Source: Phaeoceros laevis
Taxonomy: Eukaryota; Anthocerotophyta; Anthocerotopsida; Notothyladales
Reading direction: 5' to 3'
Assembly (NCBI GenBank): GCA_049999765.1
Contig: JBNGIQ010009468.1
Span: 415,428-444,559, forward strand
DNA: 29,132 bases
In this document: piece after piece, positions 9,556 through 20,537 of the stretch
How the letters are laid out: each line of letters starts with the position of its first letter
Position numbering within the stretch: the stretch's first letter is position 1
Made by a program: the position numbers and the translations under genes
The notes under the pieces: model-generated
Databases searched by the model: none
What the model was told of the DNA's origin: nothing
The model's input: only the letters and a program-made list of their open reading frames with translations

Positions 9556-12500
9556 ATGGTCAAGTTTCAGAAGCAGTTGAGCCAGCAGCTGGTGCCGGAG
9601 TGGACGGATGCTTATTGCAACTACAAGCTGCTCAAGCAGCAGATCAAGAAGATCAAGCAGCACCACCATCCGGGAATCAAAAGCTCCTTGGCGCGCAGTT
9701 GGGGCGACGTGGAGGAGGGAGAAACGCCTCCTGATATGCCTGCGCAACAGCAACAGCTTCAACCTGCCGGGCGAATTGCTGCTGGGAGCCCGTTGGCTGC
9801 CGTTACTGGGCAGCTGGCTAGTCTGACAGGCCACACATTCAAGCAACCTGCTGCCGGCGCCGCCATTCAGGTAGGAGGAATCTTTCTTCCAAATCACGGC
9901 TTTCCTGAAATCTTGAAGACCATCCAAGGCCAATGTTCGCATAGTTACACGTTCTAACCACGGGGTGTATGCTCTCTCGTCTGTCTGTCGTCCTTTTGGC
10001 ATCAGGTGCACAGGAGGATCAGTGATGAGGTGGAGGTGGGTGGATACTACGAGACCGAGATTCTTGAGCCCTGCATTGCTGCAGCCGAGCACGAGAAGAT
10101 ATTCTTCAAAAAACTTGATGAGCAGCTCAACATCGTTGACAGTTTCTACAAAAGAAAGGAGAGCGAGTATGTGATAAGGGCTTACCAATTGCAAACTCAG
10201 ATAGAGACTTTGCTTGAAATGCAAAAGGCTCTGGCTCGTCACCGTGTGTCGCACCTTGCAACCTCGGATAGTGACGAAAGTCCCGATGAACTGGACACGC
10301 TAACCGACATTCAGATTGCGCCGTCAGCAGGTGGTATGTGAAGCAGCAGATTGTTTTTTCCAATGGTGCCACTTGCCGGGTGATGTAAATTCGTTGGAAC
10401 CATATGCTTCATGAAAAAGGGTGAGATGACTAACGCAACTTGGGCAATTTTCAGGCAAAGGATACCAAGACGACCCCAAGATAGGCGTATGTCAGAAGAG
10501 CAAACTAGAGTACTTCTCATTCAACATCCTGGGTGTGAACAGCCGAGAGCATTCCAATTCAGAGTTTACCGGTCAGCCGAATGACTACAGGTACTCGAAA
10601 AGCAGCGTGGTAGCTTTAAGCGATGCAAAAAGTTCAGAGACAAACCAGTTCACCAGTTTGCCGCTCTCCAACAAGCTCAGCTCGCTCCCCAGGGATCTCG
10701 TAGTAAATATCTCTGTAGCCACACCCCTTGAAACCATCTCTGCAGTGTCTAGAATGTTGTGGGAGGATCTGACTGGAAACACAAAGAGGCGGCTCCAGTC
10801 AGTAGACGAAACTAGAGAAGAATGTGTCAAGCACACCAGCAAAAGGCAAGTGAAAAATGCGGAGAAGATGCTGCGCGCTGCCTTTCGGGAGTTCTACCGC
10901 GGATTGACCTTGCTAGCGAGCTTCAGGTACGGTGCCTTCAAAGTTTCAAAACCCAACACAGTTTTTGCTTCTAGGTTGACTAGAAGCAAACACGACTCAA
11001 TTCTGACCAACAGTCATGTCCTCTGTACAGCTCCCTAAACAGACAGGCCTTTGAAAAAATTCTCAAGAAGTATGATAAGGTGAGCTTTTGTGTGCTTTTT
11101 TCTTGCAATTCAGTAATGTGTAGCCCTGCATGCTTCTTGATCCTTGAACTGATGACAAGTGCCATTTTTTGAAGGTGACTGCAAGGCACACGTCGGACAC
11201 GTACTTGAGAGCCATTGAAACATCACACTTCGCTGGGTCCGACAAGGTACCAACTCTAGCCTTGGGTGCTGGACAGTTTTGCTCATGTTGTAGGTCGCTA
11301 TCTGTATGTCAGGGATAGAAAAGAACCATGGAACATGCTTGACCATTGTTTGCTAGCAAACGGGTGTGATGCATATGACCCGGCTAACATAAGTTGACAG
11401 GTGGTCAAGCTAATGGACAGGGTGGAAGGGATTTTTACTGAGCACTTCACCAAAAAGAATCAGCGTCAAGCCATGGCGTACCTAAAGCCCACAAGGCAAA
11501 AGGTTTCGCACAGTATAACGTTTATGTCTGGCGAGTACACGTACCTTCTCCCTCCGCTACACAAGTGCACTGAAAGATCACAGAAAGCACCCTTGCTGAT
11601 TTCAACCGTTTTCCTCTGTGCAGGTCTCTTCTCTGGATGTTCCTTGGCCCTTTTTATGGCATACTTACTTATGCTTGAATTGCCTCATCAATGTAAATCT
11701 GCTGGAGACGAGATATATTATGCAGTCTTCCCCATTTTCAGGTACGATGATGAAAACCATGAACGACATATTAGGAGCAATTCCTGCAACAGGCTAGCCA
11801 CGACCCACGCAAGGTCTGAGGAGTCTAACCTTTGGGTTGATGTGCAGCACTCTAGCGCTGCTGCTGCTGCACCTGTATCTGTATGGCTGCAATGTTTACC
11901 TTTGGCAAAGGGTGCGCATCAATTACGCATTCATCTTCGAGTTTGCACCGGGGACAGAGTTGAGATCCCGAGAAGTACTACTAGTGAGCACGGGACTCAC
12001 AACAGTCTTGACGGCGGGAATGGTTGCTCAGCTCGTTATGCACACTAAGGGACTCTCGATCCTTGGTTTCAGCAGCGAGATTGTTCCATTTTTCATAAGT
12101 ATTGTAAGGCCCTCCCCCTCATGGAAACGGATTGAGTGTGAGTAGTTTTACTTGCCACGTCGTTTTAACTCTGCGACGTTGCTTCTTGCAGGTATTTCTG
12201 ACTTTCCTTTTCATGCCTCTCAACCTCTTCTACAAGTCCTCCAGAAGGTCATTTCTGCAATGCTTGATGCGAGTGGTGCTTTCTCCATTCTACAAGGTAA
12301 CACAGTGTTCCCCACAGATACAGTGTACACGGATCATATCTGTTCAACCTTACCAGGCACCCGATCATCAATAAAATAACCATACTTTCACATTGCAGGT
12401 TCTTCTAGCGGATTTCTTCCTTGCGGATCAAATCACAAGTCAGGTGAGAAACAATGCTGGAGCTGCATGAGTAAGAGTGTTTCAGAGAAGACAACAGACC

Positions 12501-13596
12501 TGATGCATGCACAGACAGAAATGTCGTAGTAAACCCTGATATTGATCAGCTCTTTCCAGGTCACGGCACTGAGAAACTTGGAGTACGCAGCATGCTACTA
12601 CTTATCCTTGGTTTCCACAAGGAAGGAGGACAACTTCAATATACCCGGCCTCACCCCAGCTGCTGTGGCATGTACTGGATCTCCAGTGTTTTTGGCATTC
12701 CAGTATATAGTGTCAATACTGCCTTACTGGTGGAGAATCATGCAGGTAGTCTGTCCACCTCCTGTCATTATCTGCATAATTGTTCTTGCTCCCCAGTTTT
12801 CGGTACAGGAACAAATAGGTATTCCCATAAGAGTAACCTTGAGTACTCAAATCCTTTGTTTTGCCACAAGCAGTGCCTAAGAAGGTGGATTGACGAACGA
12901 GACCTAGCACACATTGCAAACGGGGGCAAGTACCTGTCAGCTCTGGTTGCCGTTGTGATGAGGGTCGCGTATACTCGGTGGAACCACTCCTCTCCTGTAT
13001 GGCTAGTTTTGTTCATCATATCATCGATTGTAGCGACCTTCTATCAGCTCTACTGGGATTTAGTGGTTGACTGGGGACTGCTACAAAGGAACTCAGTAAA
13101 TCCTTGGCTTCGGGACCAGCTCATCCTCAAGCGCAAATATGTTTACTTCCTCTCTATGGTAAGAAAGGGCATCAGCTCCTCCTCGATACCTTTTATTCCT
13201 AGTGCTTGCTCCAGTTGTTTAGTAAGCTGGAAATGTGAATGTTGGTTGCCAGGCACTGAATTTGGTGCTCCGACTTGCGTGGATCTACACACTTATCAAA
13301 CCACAAAAGGATGGGTTGAGTCATAATTCAGTTGACCTCACCTTCGCTGCTCTAGAGGTCATTCGTCGAGGCCACTGGAACTTCTATCGGTTAGTTGTCC
13401 GCGATTCTCCTTCTTCTGTTGTTTGCCATCCTCCAAACAGGGCTGCAAAAGATCTGACCACATCTCACTTTTGGTTTCTAACATCAGTTTTTGATGCTGC
13501 AGCTTGGAGAATGAGCACTTGAACAACGTAGGCAAATTCAGGGCAGTGAAACAAGTTCCCCTGCCTTTCAAACACACTATACGGCATAGACTGTAA
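9556..13596 (+). CDS. PHO1: PHO1-type phosphate exporter, SPX-EXS protein (14 exons)
   Basis: PHO1 proteins are Golgi/endomembrane and plasma-membrane proteins that export phosphate, for example into vascular or transfer cells. Exons by my model: 9556-9870, 10006-10333, 10455-10926, 11031-11079, 11175-11246, 11401-11530, 11624-11741, 11848-12103, 12192-12296, 12399-12443, 12560-12745, 12874-13158, 13253-13389, 13503-13596 (TAA), giving 863 aa, normal for plant PHO1. The ATG has a good context (gcaccATGG). The N-terminus [16 protein letters not shown] with [10 protein letters not shown], and KILKKYDK at about 276-283, are the lysine-rich SPX helices that bind inositol pyrophosphates. Membrane segments follow ([29 protein letters not shown]). 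The EXS domain fills the C-terminal half ([44 protein letters not shown]). All introns are 88-154 bp and GT-AG except the sixth, which appears to be GC-AG. Confidence 0.95.
11531..11623 (+). other. Probable GC-AG intron of PHO1
   Basis: Splicing from GCGAGT at 11531 to the pyrimidine-rich acceptor ending at 11623 joins HSITFMSG to LFSGCSLAL, the junction expected from plant PHO1 proteins (H-x-I-T-F-x-x-G-x-F-x-G-C). The 93 bp are a multiple of three without a stop, so retention adds 31 residues. A GT donor at 11513 also keeps the frame but would delete ITFMSG. Confidence 0.7.
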
Positions 13597-14324
13597 GCTA
13601 TGGTGTAGAGATTCTTGAGAAACTTTTGTTACCTAGATTAGAAGCAGGCTAGAGAAAGGCATCTTAACTTCCCAGCCTTCCGCAGGGCTGGTCTGTATGT
13701 ATAGAGGAACAGAGACCATGTAGAAGCCAATTTTCAACCTGATACCTTCCCGACCCCGGCAACAGCGGCTTGGAAATCTGAGCAAGCCAACGAGATCCCA
13801 ATGAGGCTAACCCATTCATACTAGAGCTACAAGAATTGCACTTGAGAGAGAATAACACAACTGGAGAGCATAGGTGGAAATGTAACCAGGAATAAAGAGG
13901 TGCTTTCCACACTTCCCAAGCTGCTCTGAGCAAAGCCATATCATCTGTGTATGCTAGGCCAAACAGGATGCCACGCAAGTGTCTTGAGGAGGACGCGAGA
14001 GCTACTTTGGCAGACAGACAAGGTATTGACCCATCTACTAGGAGAAAAAAAACTTGTTTTATTCCAACTGCAAGAGCAAGGGCCTTCAAGGCGGTCTTCA
14101 AACCAGAAGGTTGAAAACTTTCAACAAAGGAATCCGGAGGCCATACGAGAGCCAAACCAGGGAGAATGAAACAAGCTGATAGAAAATACGATTCATGCTG
14201 CTCGCTCTCCTCTTCTGATGCAGATTCTCTGGCCCGCAGACTGTTTTGCAGGAGCAAAGTCAACAGATAATGGACTCTGGTGCTGCTTGACATCAATCTA
14301 ACTCCAGAGCTCGTACAGTTGAGC
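13597..14324. other. Convergent intergenic / 3' UTR region of PHO1 and the RraA-like gene
   Basis: The two genes end facing each other 728 bp apart. On the minus strand an open frame of 251 codons (13664-14419) starts inside the RraA-like gene in another frame and runs across this region; its translation is Leu/Ser-rich and unrecognised. No canonical poly(A) signal is obvious. Confidence 0.5.
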
Positions 14325-14819
14325 TCAGAGCTCCACCTTGGACATAATAACTCCATCGTTGTCAGCGTAACACCAATCTCCAGGGGATATTCGAACTCCA
14401 GCGATATCCACAGGCACATTGGTCTCGCCCTGCCCTCTCTTTTTACTCTTGAGCGGATGTGAGGCCAGAGCTCTTACACCAATGTCACAGGTATTGATCT
14501 CGTCCACATCCCGCACGCAGCCGTTGACAATAATCCCTGCCCAGCTGTGCACTTGTGCCAAGACTGCGAGGTTACCTCCGAGCAATGCGCACCGTAAACT
14601 AGCGCCTCCATCCACAAGCAAAACTCTGCCTTCACCATTTTCAGACAGTGTCTGTCGGACTAGAACATTGTCTTCAAAAACTTTGACGGTCGCGATACGA
14701 CCGCGGAAGCTGCCATGGCGTCCATACGATCTGAAGATGGGAGCAAGAATACTCAGCTCACCGTCCTCCACCTTCTGCTCATGCGCGTCACAAAGGTCTG
14801 CTGTCAAGTACGACGCCAT
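14325..14819 (-). CDS. RraA-like protein, putative 4-hydroxy-4-methyl-2-oxoglutarate aldolase
   Basis: A single exon of 164 codons, the usual length for plant RraA-like proteins. The family folds into a trimer; plant and bacterial relatives have been shown or proposed to be divalent-metal-dependent HMG/oxaloacetate aldolases, while bacterial RraA itself inhibits RNase E. The sequence shows the N-terminal TADLCDAHE, GRIATVKVFEDN, RVLLVDGGASLRCALLGGN, then the active-site block GIIVNGCVRDVDEI with the conserved Arg-Asp, DIGVRALASHP and the C-terminal DWCYADNDGVIMS. The ATG (14817-14819) has a good context and no transit peptide precedes it, so a cytosolic protein is likely. An upstream minus-strand frame (14877-15200) is not needed for the family length. 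Whether it acts as an aldolase or an RNase regulator cannot be decided from sequence. Confidence 0.93.
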   Translation of the reverse strand: MASYLTADLCDAHEQKVEDGELSILAPIFRSYGRHGSFRGRIATVKVFEDNVLVRQTLSENGEGRVLLVDGGASLRCALLGGNLAVLAQVHSWAGIIVNGCVRDVDEINTCDIGVRALASHPLKSKKRGQGETNVPVDIAGVRISPGDWCYADNDGVIMSKVEL

Positions 14820-16292
14820 GGAGTACGCTCCAACACAAACGATCCACGATAGTAGTGATTAACCAGCTACAGGACACTAAACTCCACAGTGCAAATAACT
14901 ACAGACACGGAGGCTCCGGGTGACATTGCCAGAACGTTGCACCGCAGGAGTAGGAAGACTTCCTAGTGTAGCTAACCGCATGCTTGGAGCAAAACGAAAA
15001 GCTTCTACGCAAAATAAACTCTGACCAAGCGCAATGGGAAGTCGCGAGGCAGCCGAGGAACAAAGCAAGTGGATTATGCACCTGCGTAAGCCAACCTTAC
15101 AGTCCTGACCTCCACAAGCAGCACTGCCGCCAACAGACCTGACGGAAGTGCCAAATTTCTGGCTGATGGAAGGGACAAGCCGTACTGGCTTCTCTAACAC
15201 CGGCGCTGTCAGTTCCGAAAGTCATGGTCCTAGGCTGCAGCAAATGGCAGTTTTGCTCCAGCCCTGCGGCCATCTATGGCGGTTTTTACCCCGTCTCACA
15301 CTGGAAATAAACTTCTTCTTCTTCTTCTTGTAACACTTCGATTAGCGAATTGGATTTTCGCCGGCAAGTCACTAAAAGGTTAATCACTAAAATTGAACAC
15401 CACGCCAGGTATTTCGACCGGTGAGGACACTCCAGAATGACCTACAGGAGCTGGTCATCCGTCGCAAATTGCCGTCTGGGTGGAGCGATGACTGGTCTGG
15501 TGAGGAATCAGGGTTAGAACTTGAACAAAAGTTTGGTGCATATGTGCCACCGTCACCTTGGACGTTTCTAGACAGCGTGGCCCATAGGCCCCACACTAGT
15601 AGGTACTAGGTATGTGTGGCATGCGGTACACGTGTCGGTTATCTGGTAACGCCTTCTTGTTTTAGACTTGCTTGCCACTTGGCCCATAGGCCGTCGACGG
15701 CGCCAAGTGCGGTTTTTTTGGATAAGTGGTTTGCAGGATCTGCAGATGCCCTCGAAGCAAGGCTCTTGTGCACAATGAGGCGCAAGCCGAGTTCGTGACG
15801 GAAGTGAACTGCGTGAAGCGTAGCGTCTTGCAGCAAGAGGGGCAGAGGAGCGGTTCACGTCGAGATAAAAGTCAAGAAGAAATGCCAGAAGTCGGTACAC
15901 TCCACTCACGTCGTGAGCAAAAGAACGGGCGGAACCAGGCTTGTCCTGTTTCGCCTCTGAACTACAGTAGCTCCGAACGTTGCCACCCACTTCAGGCAAC
16001 GCAAGCAACGTTCAAACTCAACGTCATGTCCACAAAAAATCGTCCGCCAGTCTGAGCAATAGCCGCTCCAATCGCTGTCTCCGTCCTTCGAGAACTCCAC
16101 AGTGAGTCCTTCGAGAACTCCATTCAGTCCTTAGAGAACTCCATTCCAATGACAAAGCTTCCAGTACAGTCCAGCGAGCATTCAGTCTAGACCACACCTT
16201 TCTTCTAAACTCTTGATGGGGCTGGAGGGACCAACCGTACAAGAACAGGGGTAGAACCAAGTCTGGAGACTTCACGGTTACGTGGTGGGAAA
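14820..16292. other. Intergenic: RraA upstream region and MATE 3' flank
   Basis: No gene is supported. A CTT run (15312-15329), read as GAA repeats in the direction of the RraA-like gene, could lie in its leader. The decamer GCCCATAGGC within tggcccataggcc occurs twice about 100 bp apart (about 15578 and 15679); GGCCCA is the plant site II/TCP-type motif. A 62-codon plus-strand frame at 15421-15609 starts at GTG and has no recognised relative. A small tandem repeat at 16084-16148 is described separately. Confidence 0.5.
16084..16148. repeat. Three-copy 21-23 bp tandem repeat
   Basis: Units begin tccttcgagaactcca at 16084 and 16107 and tccttagagaactcca at 16128. They lie 145 bp beyond the MATE stop codon, probably in its 3' UTR or flank. 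Confidence 0.88.
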
Positions 16293-17765
16293 TCAGCCAA
16301 CCCTCTCAAATGCCTTGGCTGCCTGATATGCCCAGTCTGTTCTCCAAGCAAGGCCAATATTCATCAGAGTTTGCAAACCCACTCCAGCCATGAGTCCCAA
16401 CCATAGCCCCTTCAAGCCGTAATTCTCATGGAATGCTAGATAGTAGCAAGTCGGCAAAGCCACTCCCCACAAGCTTAGCCCATTGACGATGGAGCCGGCC
16501 ACCTGCTGCCCCGATCCCCTCAGGACCCCGCTCAAGACTGCACTGACAGAGAGGCCGAGCTGGGATAACACGAGCAAAGGCATTAGCATTGCCACCATCT
16601 CCACCACATCGACTTCGTCTGGTGTTGTGAAGATCAACGCCCACTCGTTCCGGAATAAAAGCATCACAATTGACAAAATGCCGCCAGATAGCAATGCATT
16701 GATGATAGCCACGATAACAGCCCTTCTTGCCCTAGCAGGCTTCTGTGCACCCAGCTCGTTGGACACTCGCACACTCGCAGCAGTGCTCAGGCCTAAGAAA
16801 ACCATGTAGCACACTCCGCAAGTCTGGTATGTGATGTTCATGGCCGACAAGGTGATCTCAGGGTGAGCCAGCCAGCCAGCCATCACTAAAAGAACCTCAA
16901 AGAACCACCACTCGAAAATATTCATGGCCATGGCAGGAACAGCCAGCTTCAGAAAAGGGACCCAATCCCGGAAGGCAGCCATGCTCCAACCAGGCCACGC
17001 CCGCAGCAAAATCCCGGTCGATTCAAGGTGCAGATAGAGCACCAAAAATCCGAGATTCAAGCAAGTGGCGGTGCTGTAGGCTGCTGCAGCTCCCAGATAG
17101 CCGAAATTGAGGACGTAAATCCAGACATAGTTAACAGGAATGCTCAGCAGCAGGACAACGCACTCGCCAGCTGCCAAAGGAATCATCACACCTTGCACTT
17201 CCAGGAACTTCTGCACAGGGGAGAGGCATGCTGCCGCGAAAAGCCCTGGAATGAGCACACGCACATACTTCGAGGCCAGCTCCACAATCTCAGGGTCCTG
17301 GCCAAAGAACAGCAGAATGGGAGAGGCAAAGGAGAAGATGGCGGAGATCGGCACAGCAGCCATGAGCAGCACAAAAATACCCCGTTGCAGCACCACTCCC
17401 AAAAGCTTAGCTTGCCCTGCCCCGTGCGCTTGCCCTCCGAACGTCTCCATCCCCGCAGACAGTCCGTCCAGAATAGCGTAACCAAACACATTTGCAAAAC
17501 TGGATGCCATTGCAGCGGCAGCAAAATACAGAGCTCCAAGGCGCCCGACAAATGCCACAGACACGCTGAACAGTATGTAATTCATCAGTCCCATGACGGC
17601 CACAGGCAGACCCAACCCCGCCTGCTTCTTCCCCTCCTCCACCAGCTCTGCGAGAGTCGATTCTTCCTCTTCGTCCCGATGCTGCGCTTCCAGCAGTGGT
17701 GCCTCCACGTCATCTTTCCCATTGCTGGCCAGCGGAATGGTCCGCACCTTCGTGTCCAGCGTCAT
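16293..17765 (-). CDS. MATE/DTX family efflux transporter (intronless)
   Basis: A 490-codon single exon starting at ATG (17763-17765), the usual length of plant DTX/MATE carriers, which export organic cations, citrate, flavonoids or other metabolites in exchange for H+ or Na+. Residues 1-45 are a hydrophilic, acid-rich N-terminal tail (APLLEAQHRDEEEES). Then come about 12 hydrophobic segments in two halves. Typical elements are GLPVAVMGLMNYILFSVSVAFVG cut here to GLPVAVMGLMNY, AILDGLSAGMETFGGQAHGA for helix 2-3, QKFLEVQG, NYVWIYVLNFGYLGAAAA, the FEWWFFEVLLVMAGW block, STAASVRVSNELGAQ and VLSGVLRGSGQQ. It is head-to-head with the membrane protein gene at 18638, sharing about 870 bp of upstream DNA. 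The substrate cannot be predicted. No intron is seen although many plant relatives have several. Confidence 0.95.
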   Translation of the reverse strand: MTLDTKVRTIPLASNGKDDVEAPLLEAQHRDEEEESTLAELVEEGKKQAGLGLPVAVMGLMNYILFSVSVAFVGRLGALYFAAAAMASSFANVFGYAILDGLSAGMETFGGQAHGAGQAKLLGVVLQRGIFVLLMAAVPISAIFSFASPILLFFGQDPEIVELASKYVRVLIPGLFAAACLSPVQKFLEVQGVMIPLAAGECVVLLLSIPVNYVWIYVLNFGYLGAAAAYSTATCLNLGFLVLYLHLESTGILLRAWPGWSMAAFRDWVPFLKLAVPAMAMNIFEWWFFEVLLVMAGWLAHPEITLSAMNITYQTCGVCYMVFLGLSTAASVRVSNELGAQKPARARRAVIVAIINALLSGGILSIVMLLFRNEWALIFTTPDEVDVVEMVAMLMPLLVLSQLGLSVSAVLSGVLRGSGQQVAGSIVNGLSLWGVALPTCYYLAFHENYGLKGLWLGLMAGVGLQTLMNIGLAWRTDWAYQAAKAFERVG

Positions 17766-18637
17766 GTTTGCACCACAGAGGTGCGCACCGCCGGAAGTGC
17801 TGTTGTAGGTATCCGGCGCTGATGGATTTCACAGACTACATAGAATTGCATCCAAGGTCAAGTTCGTAGAGGAACAAATTGCCAGCTTTGGCGTGCGCCC
17901 TAAGGCACGCGGATCAACGCAGCAGCTGCAGAGTGCGGGAATCCACCACACAGGACAACCGGGACTCTACATACAGGACAAGGACTGCTCCGTTCGGACT
18001 GACAACTTTCCCCGCTTCGGGAAGGCCCCGCGTCGGGAAGGCTGGAGGGCACGAGCCCGGTACCCGCGGGGAAAACTTCTTCAACAAGAAACCGTTGACG
18101 GGTTTAGCTTAACTTTGTCCAGTGTAGGTCGTTACCTGGGGTAAATGCAGCAACAGCCGATCCGGCCGCGACACCCGGCCAGCGTTGATAGACCGCTTGC
18201 GATCAGGATGGCTTGCTGATCGGATTTGTGCGGCTCGGAATGATGCTTTCCACGAAAGCAAGGCATCTAAATTACTGATTGGCGCAACTGAATGGTGATT
18301 TTGGACGAAGAGGTGGCCAATTGAGCGGTATCGTTTGTGCGCGCCAGGCAGTCGAGAGGCTACAAATCTTGAGGAGAAGGACCGCGGCTTGTGCGAGAGG
18401 GATTTTGGCAGTGACTGGTACTCGCATTGCGTACTGACCGCAGATCGCTGGAAGATTCTGCTCAGTTCGCGATCAGATGAAAACTATGCTCGCATTTTTG
18501 TCTGGTTTTGGTAATTTCACAAGAGCACGAGGAGATCTCAGTCCGTGATCAGGATATGCCCCGGGCAGTTTGCAAGGAGTTTTCTGTGTCTGTGGTTGCG
18601 AGGGCATTCTTGGGTTTGCATGTGGAGGCGTTTTGCG
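17766..18637. promoter_or_regulatory. Divergent intergenic region between MATE and the membrane protein gene
   Basis: This 872 bp region should hold both promoters. I see no clear TATA box. A 23-codon open frame, ATG at 18477 to TGA at 18548, precedes the plus-strand gene and could act as an upstream ORF if transcription starts before it. No other gene is supported. Confidence 0.45.
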
Positions 18638-20537
18638 ATGGAGATAACGAGTTTGTTGGACCGGTGGCCGCCTATTGCTTGCGTCTTTATTGTCCTCTCT
18701 TTCGTAGTGGCTGGATTCTTTGTGTTATTCAAGTATGAAGGTCAGAATGCCGATCCTGGGGGGAAAGAGGACGTCAAAACAGCTCGTTCCATTATCTCTG
18801 CCGATGGCAATTTATATACAGACGAGCTCTGGATTGCCGGGGGTGGAAGCATACACCCGGGTTGGCTGCTAGGCTTTCGTGTTTTTGCATTTCTGTACCT
18901 TCTCCCCATTCAGTTCTACAACATTGTGCAACTGGGAGGCATTTTAACGTACTTCTATTACACACAGTAAGCTATTCCCTCCAATTCTGTTTGCTCCACT
19001 TTGTGGAAGAGAATGAAGTGCCCAGATAGTTGGCAGCCTGTGTCACGGCACACCTTGCACCAAACGGGACATTGACTGCAATACCGTTGTTGTGTGCAGG
19101 TGGACCTTCACACTGCTCACAGCGTATTTTGGGGTGTGTATCAGGCTTATGATTTTCCTCCATGTTGCTCTGCCTGTATTTGCGATGGGGTTCCTGTTGG
19201 ACTAAAACTTCCCTCTCGCCTTGCTGGCCCGCCTGAGCCAGTGGGGTCGACCTGAAAGCACGGGAACTGCTGCCGGATGACTGATACTTTGGTTGTTTTC
19301 TTTTGCAACGGATAGCTGGCAGCCTGTATCAGCGCCATAAACATCTTTCCACAGATATTTGAGAGATTTAATGCACCCCAATCAAGTTTGGATGCAACAT
19401 GCAATGTGGCCGAGGGAGACTCCCTTTTACCTGAAAAAGATGTGAAGAAAATCAAAAGCCCGACCAAGGGAAGTGGAGGCTGCACAAAGAGGCGTTGTTA
19501 CACTGTTTCTGAAGGAGGCAGAAGCAGAGCAGGGGTGTGGGGCTATGTCTCGCAAATAGGCTTTCAGGTCTTCTACAATTATGAATCGTACCAATAGCAG
19601 TAGTTGTGTAACATTTATGGCCTGAAACATTTAAAGTCTACAACTAATATGTTGTTGTGTCCTCAGGTTCTTGCTCCAGCTGTGCTGCTGACAGATGGTG
19701 TGTACTGGCTTGTGTTAGTTCCATTTATTCTTCAAACTTTCACGCATGATTTTGTAAGTATATTTCGACTATGGGGAAGAACAATTCACTGTATCAGCAA
19801 GACCAGACAGAATCAACAAACACACATAGTCTATCACCGAAGCTACCTGGGCTGAACACTGTTGGAACTTTCTTTTGGTGATGTGCAGGTAGATATCAAC
19901 ATGCATGGGGTCAATGCATTATTTTTGTTCACCGAGTTGTTTCTCAATGACATGGTCAGTTAAGCTTGATGTTTTGCATGAGGTGTTACTTCTGAATGCG
20001 GTGTTAGAAAACTAGTCGCAGAAGTATCGTCCAAGCAAGGTGCCTGAACGAGCTATGTATTGTGGCAGCGGTTTCCATGGTTTCGTGGTGGCTATCTGGT
20101 TATGTGGAGTGCTGCTTATATATTCTATCAATGGATTCTTCATCTTGTGGGATTCATCCATGTGTAAGTCTTCCACTCTTGGCCTTGTCAGATGGTTTGA
20201 TTTCTGGCATGCAAGGCATGTATCTGTAATAGTTTTTACTCATTTCTAGTTTCTGGGTTCTTAACAGATGGCCGTACCCATTCTTAGATGTGTCAACTCC
20301 CTACGCACCTGCTTGGTAGGTCTTAGTTTGCAGTTTTTTCGATTCTTTTAAATTGTCAATCCTAGCCTTTTTAGCTCCTTCAGGTTAGGAAACGTATTCG
20401 CTAATGGCGTTATGTCCTGCAGGTACTTGGGGCTCTCGTTGTTTCATTTGGTATGCTTTTGCATTTGCCTACTGCTTGCCCAAGTCAAACAAGGCTTGAG
20501 ACAGAAATTTTCTTCAGGTGGGATATCAGCAAATTAG
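18638..20537 (+). CDS. Plant multi-pass membrane protein of unknown function (8 exons)
   Basis: Exons by my model: 18638-18966, 19100-19133, 19316-19567, 19667-19753, 19889-19954, 20069-20163, 20268-20315, 20423-20537 (TAG); 341 aa. I recognise it as the plant family that includes Arabidopsis At1g10660 and At5g62960, possibly related to animal rolling-stone-like proteins; its role is unknown. Conserved marks are LGFRVFAFLYLL, QFYNIVQLGG, FYYTQWTFTLLTAYFGL, a hydrophilic loop (Ser/Lys-rich, exon 3), VLLTDGVYWLVLVPFIL, MHGVNALFLFTEL, RFPWFRGGYLVMW, HVWPYPFLDVSTPYAPAWYLGL and a Lys/Arg-rich tail. About seven hydrophobic segments are visible. I chose the ATG at 18638 for its better context (gcgATGG); an in-frame ATG at 18620 would add six residues. 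Exon 2 is only 34 nt. Introns are 99-182 bp. The gene converges on the PNPase gene. Confidence 0.87.

Noticed and set aside
9526-10254. 242-codon minus-strand open frame opposite PHO1 exons 1-2
   Set aside because: It is antisense to a well-supported gene and runs through its intron; the translation reflects the sense codons and has no recognised family.
15421-15609. 62-codon plus-strand frame with a protein-like hydrophilic translation
   Set aside because: GTG start, no family match, no convincing flanking splice sites; may be a decayed fragment.
17028-17822. 264-codon plus-strand open frame opposite the MATE gene
   Set aside because: Antisense shadow of a conserved transporter; the His/Gln/Ser-rich translation has no domain.
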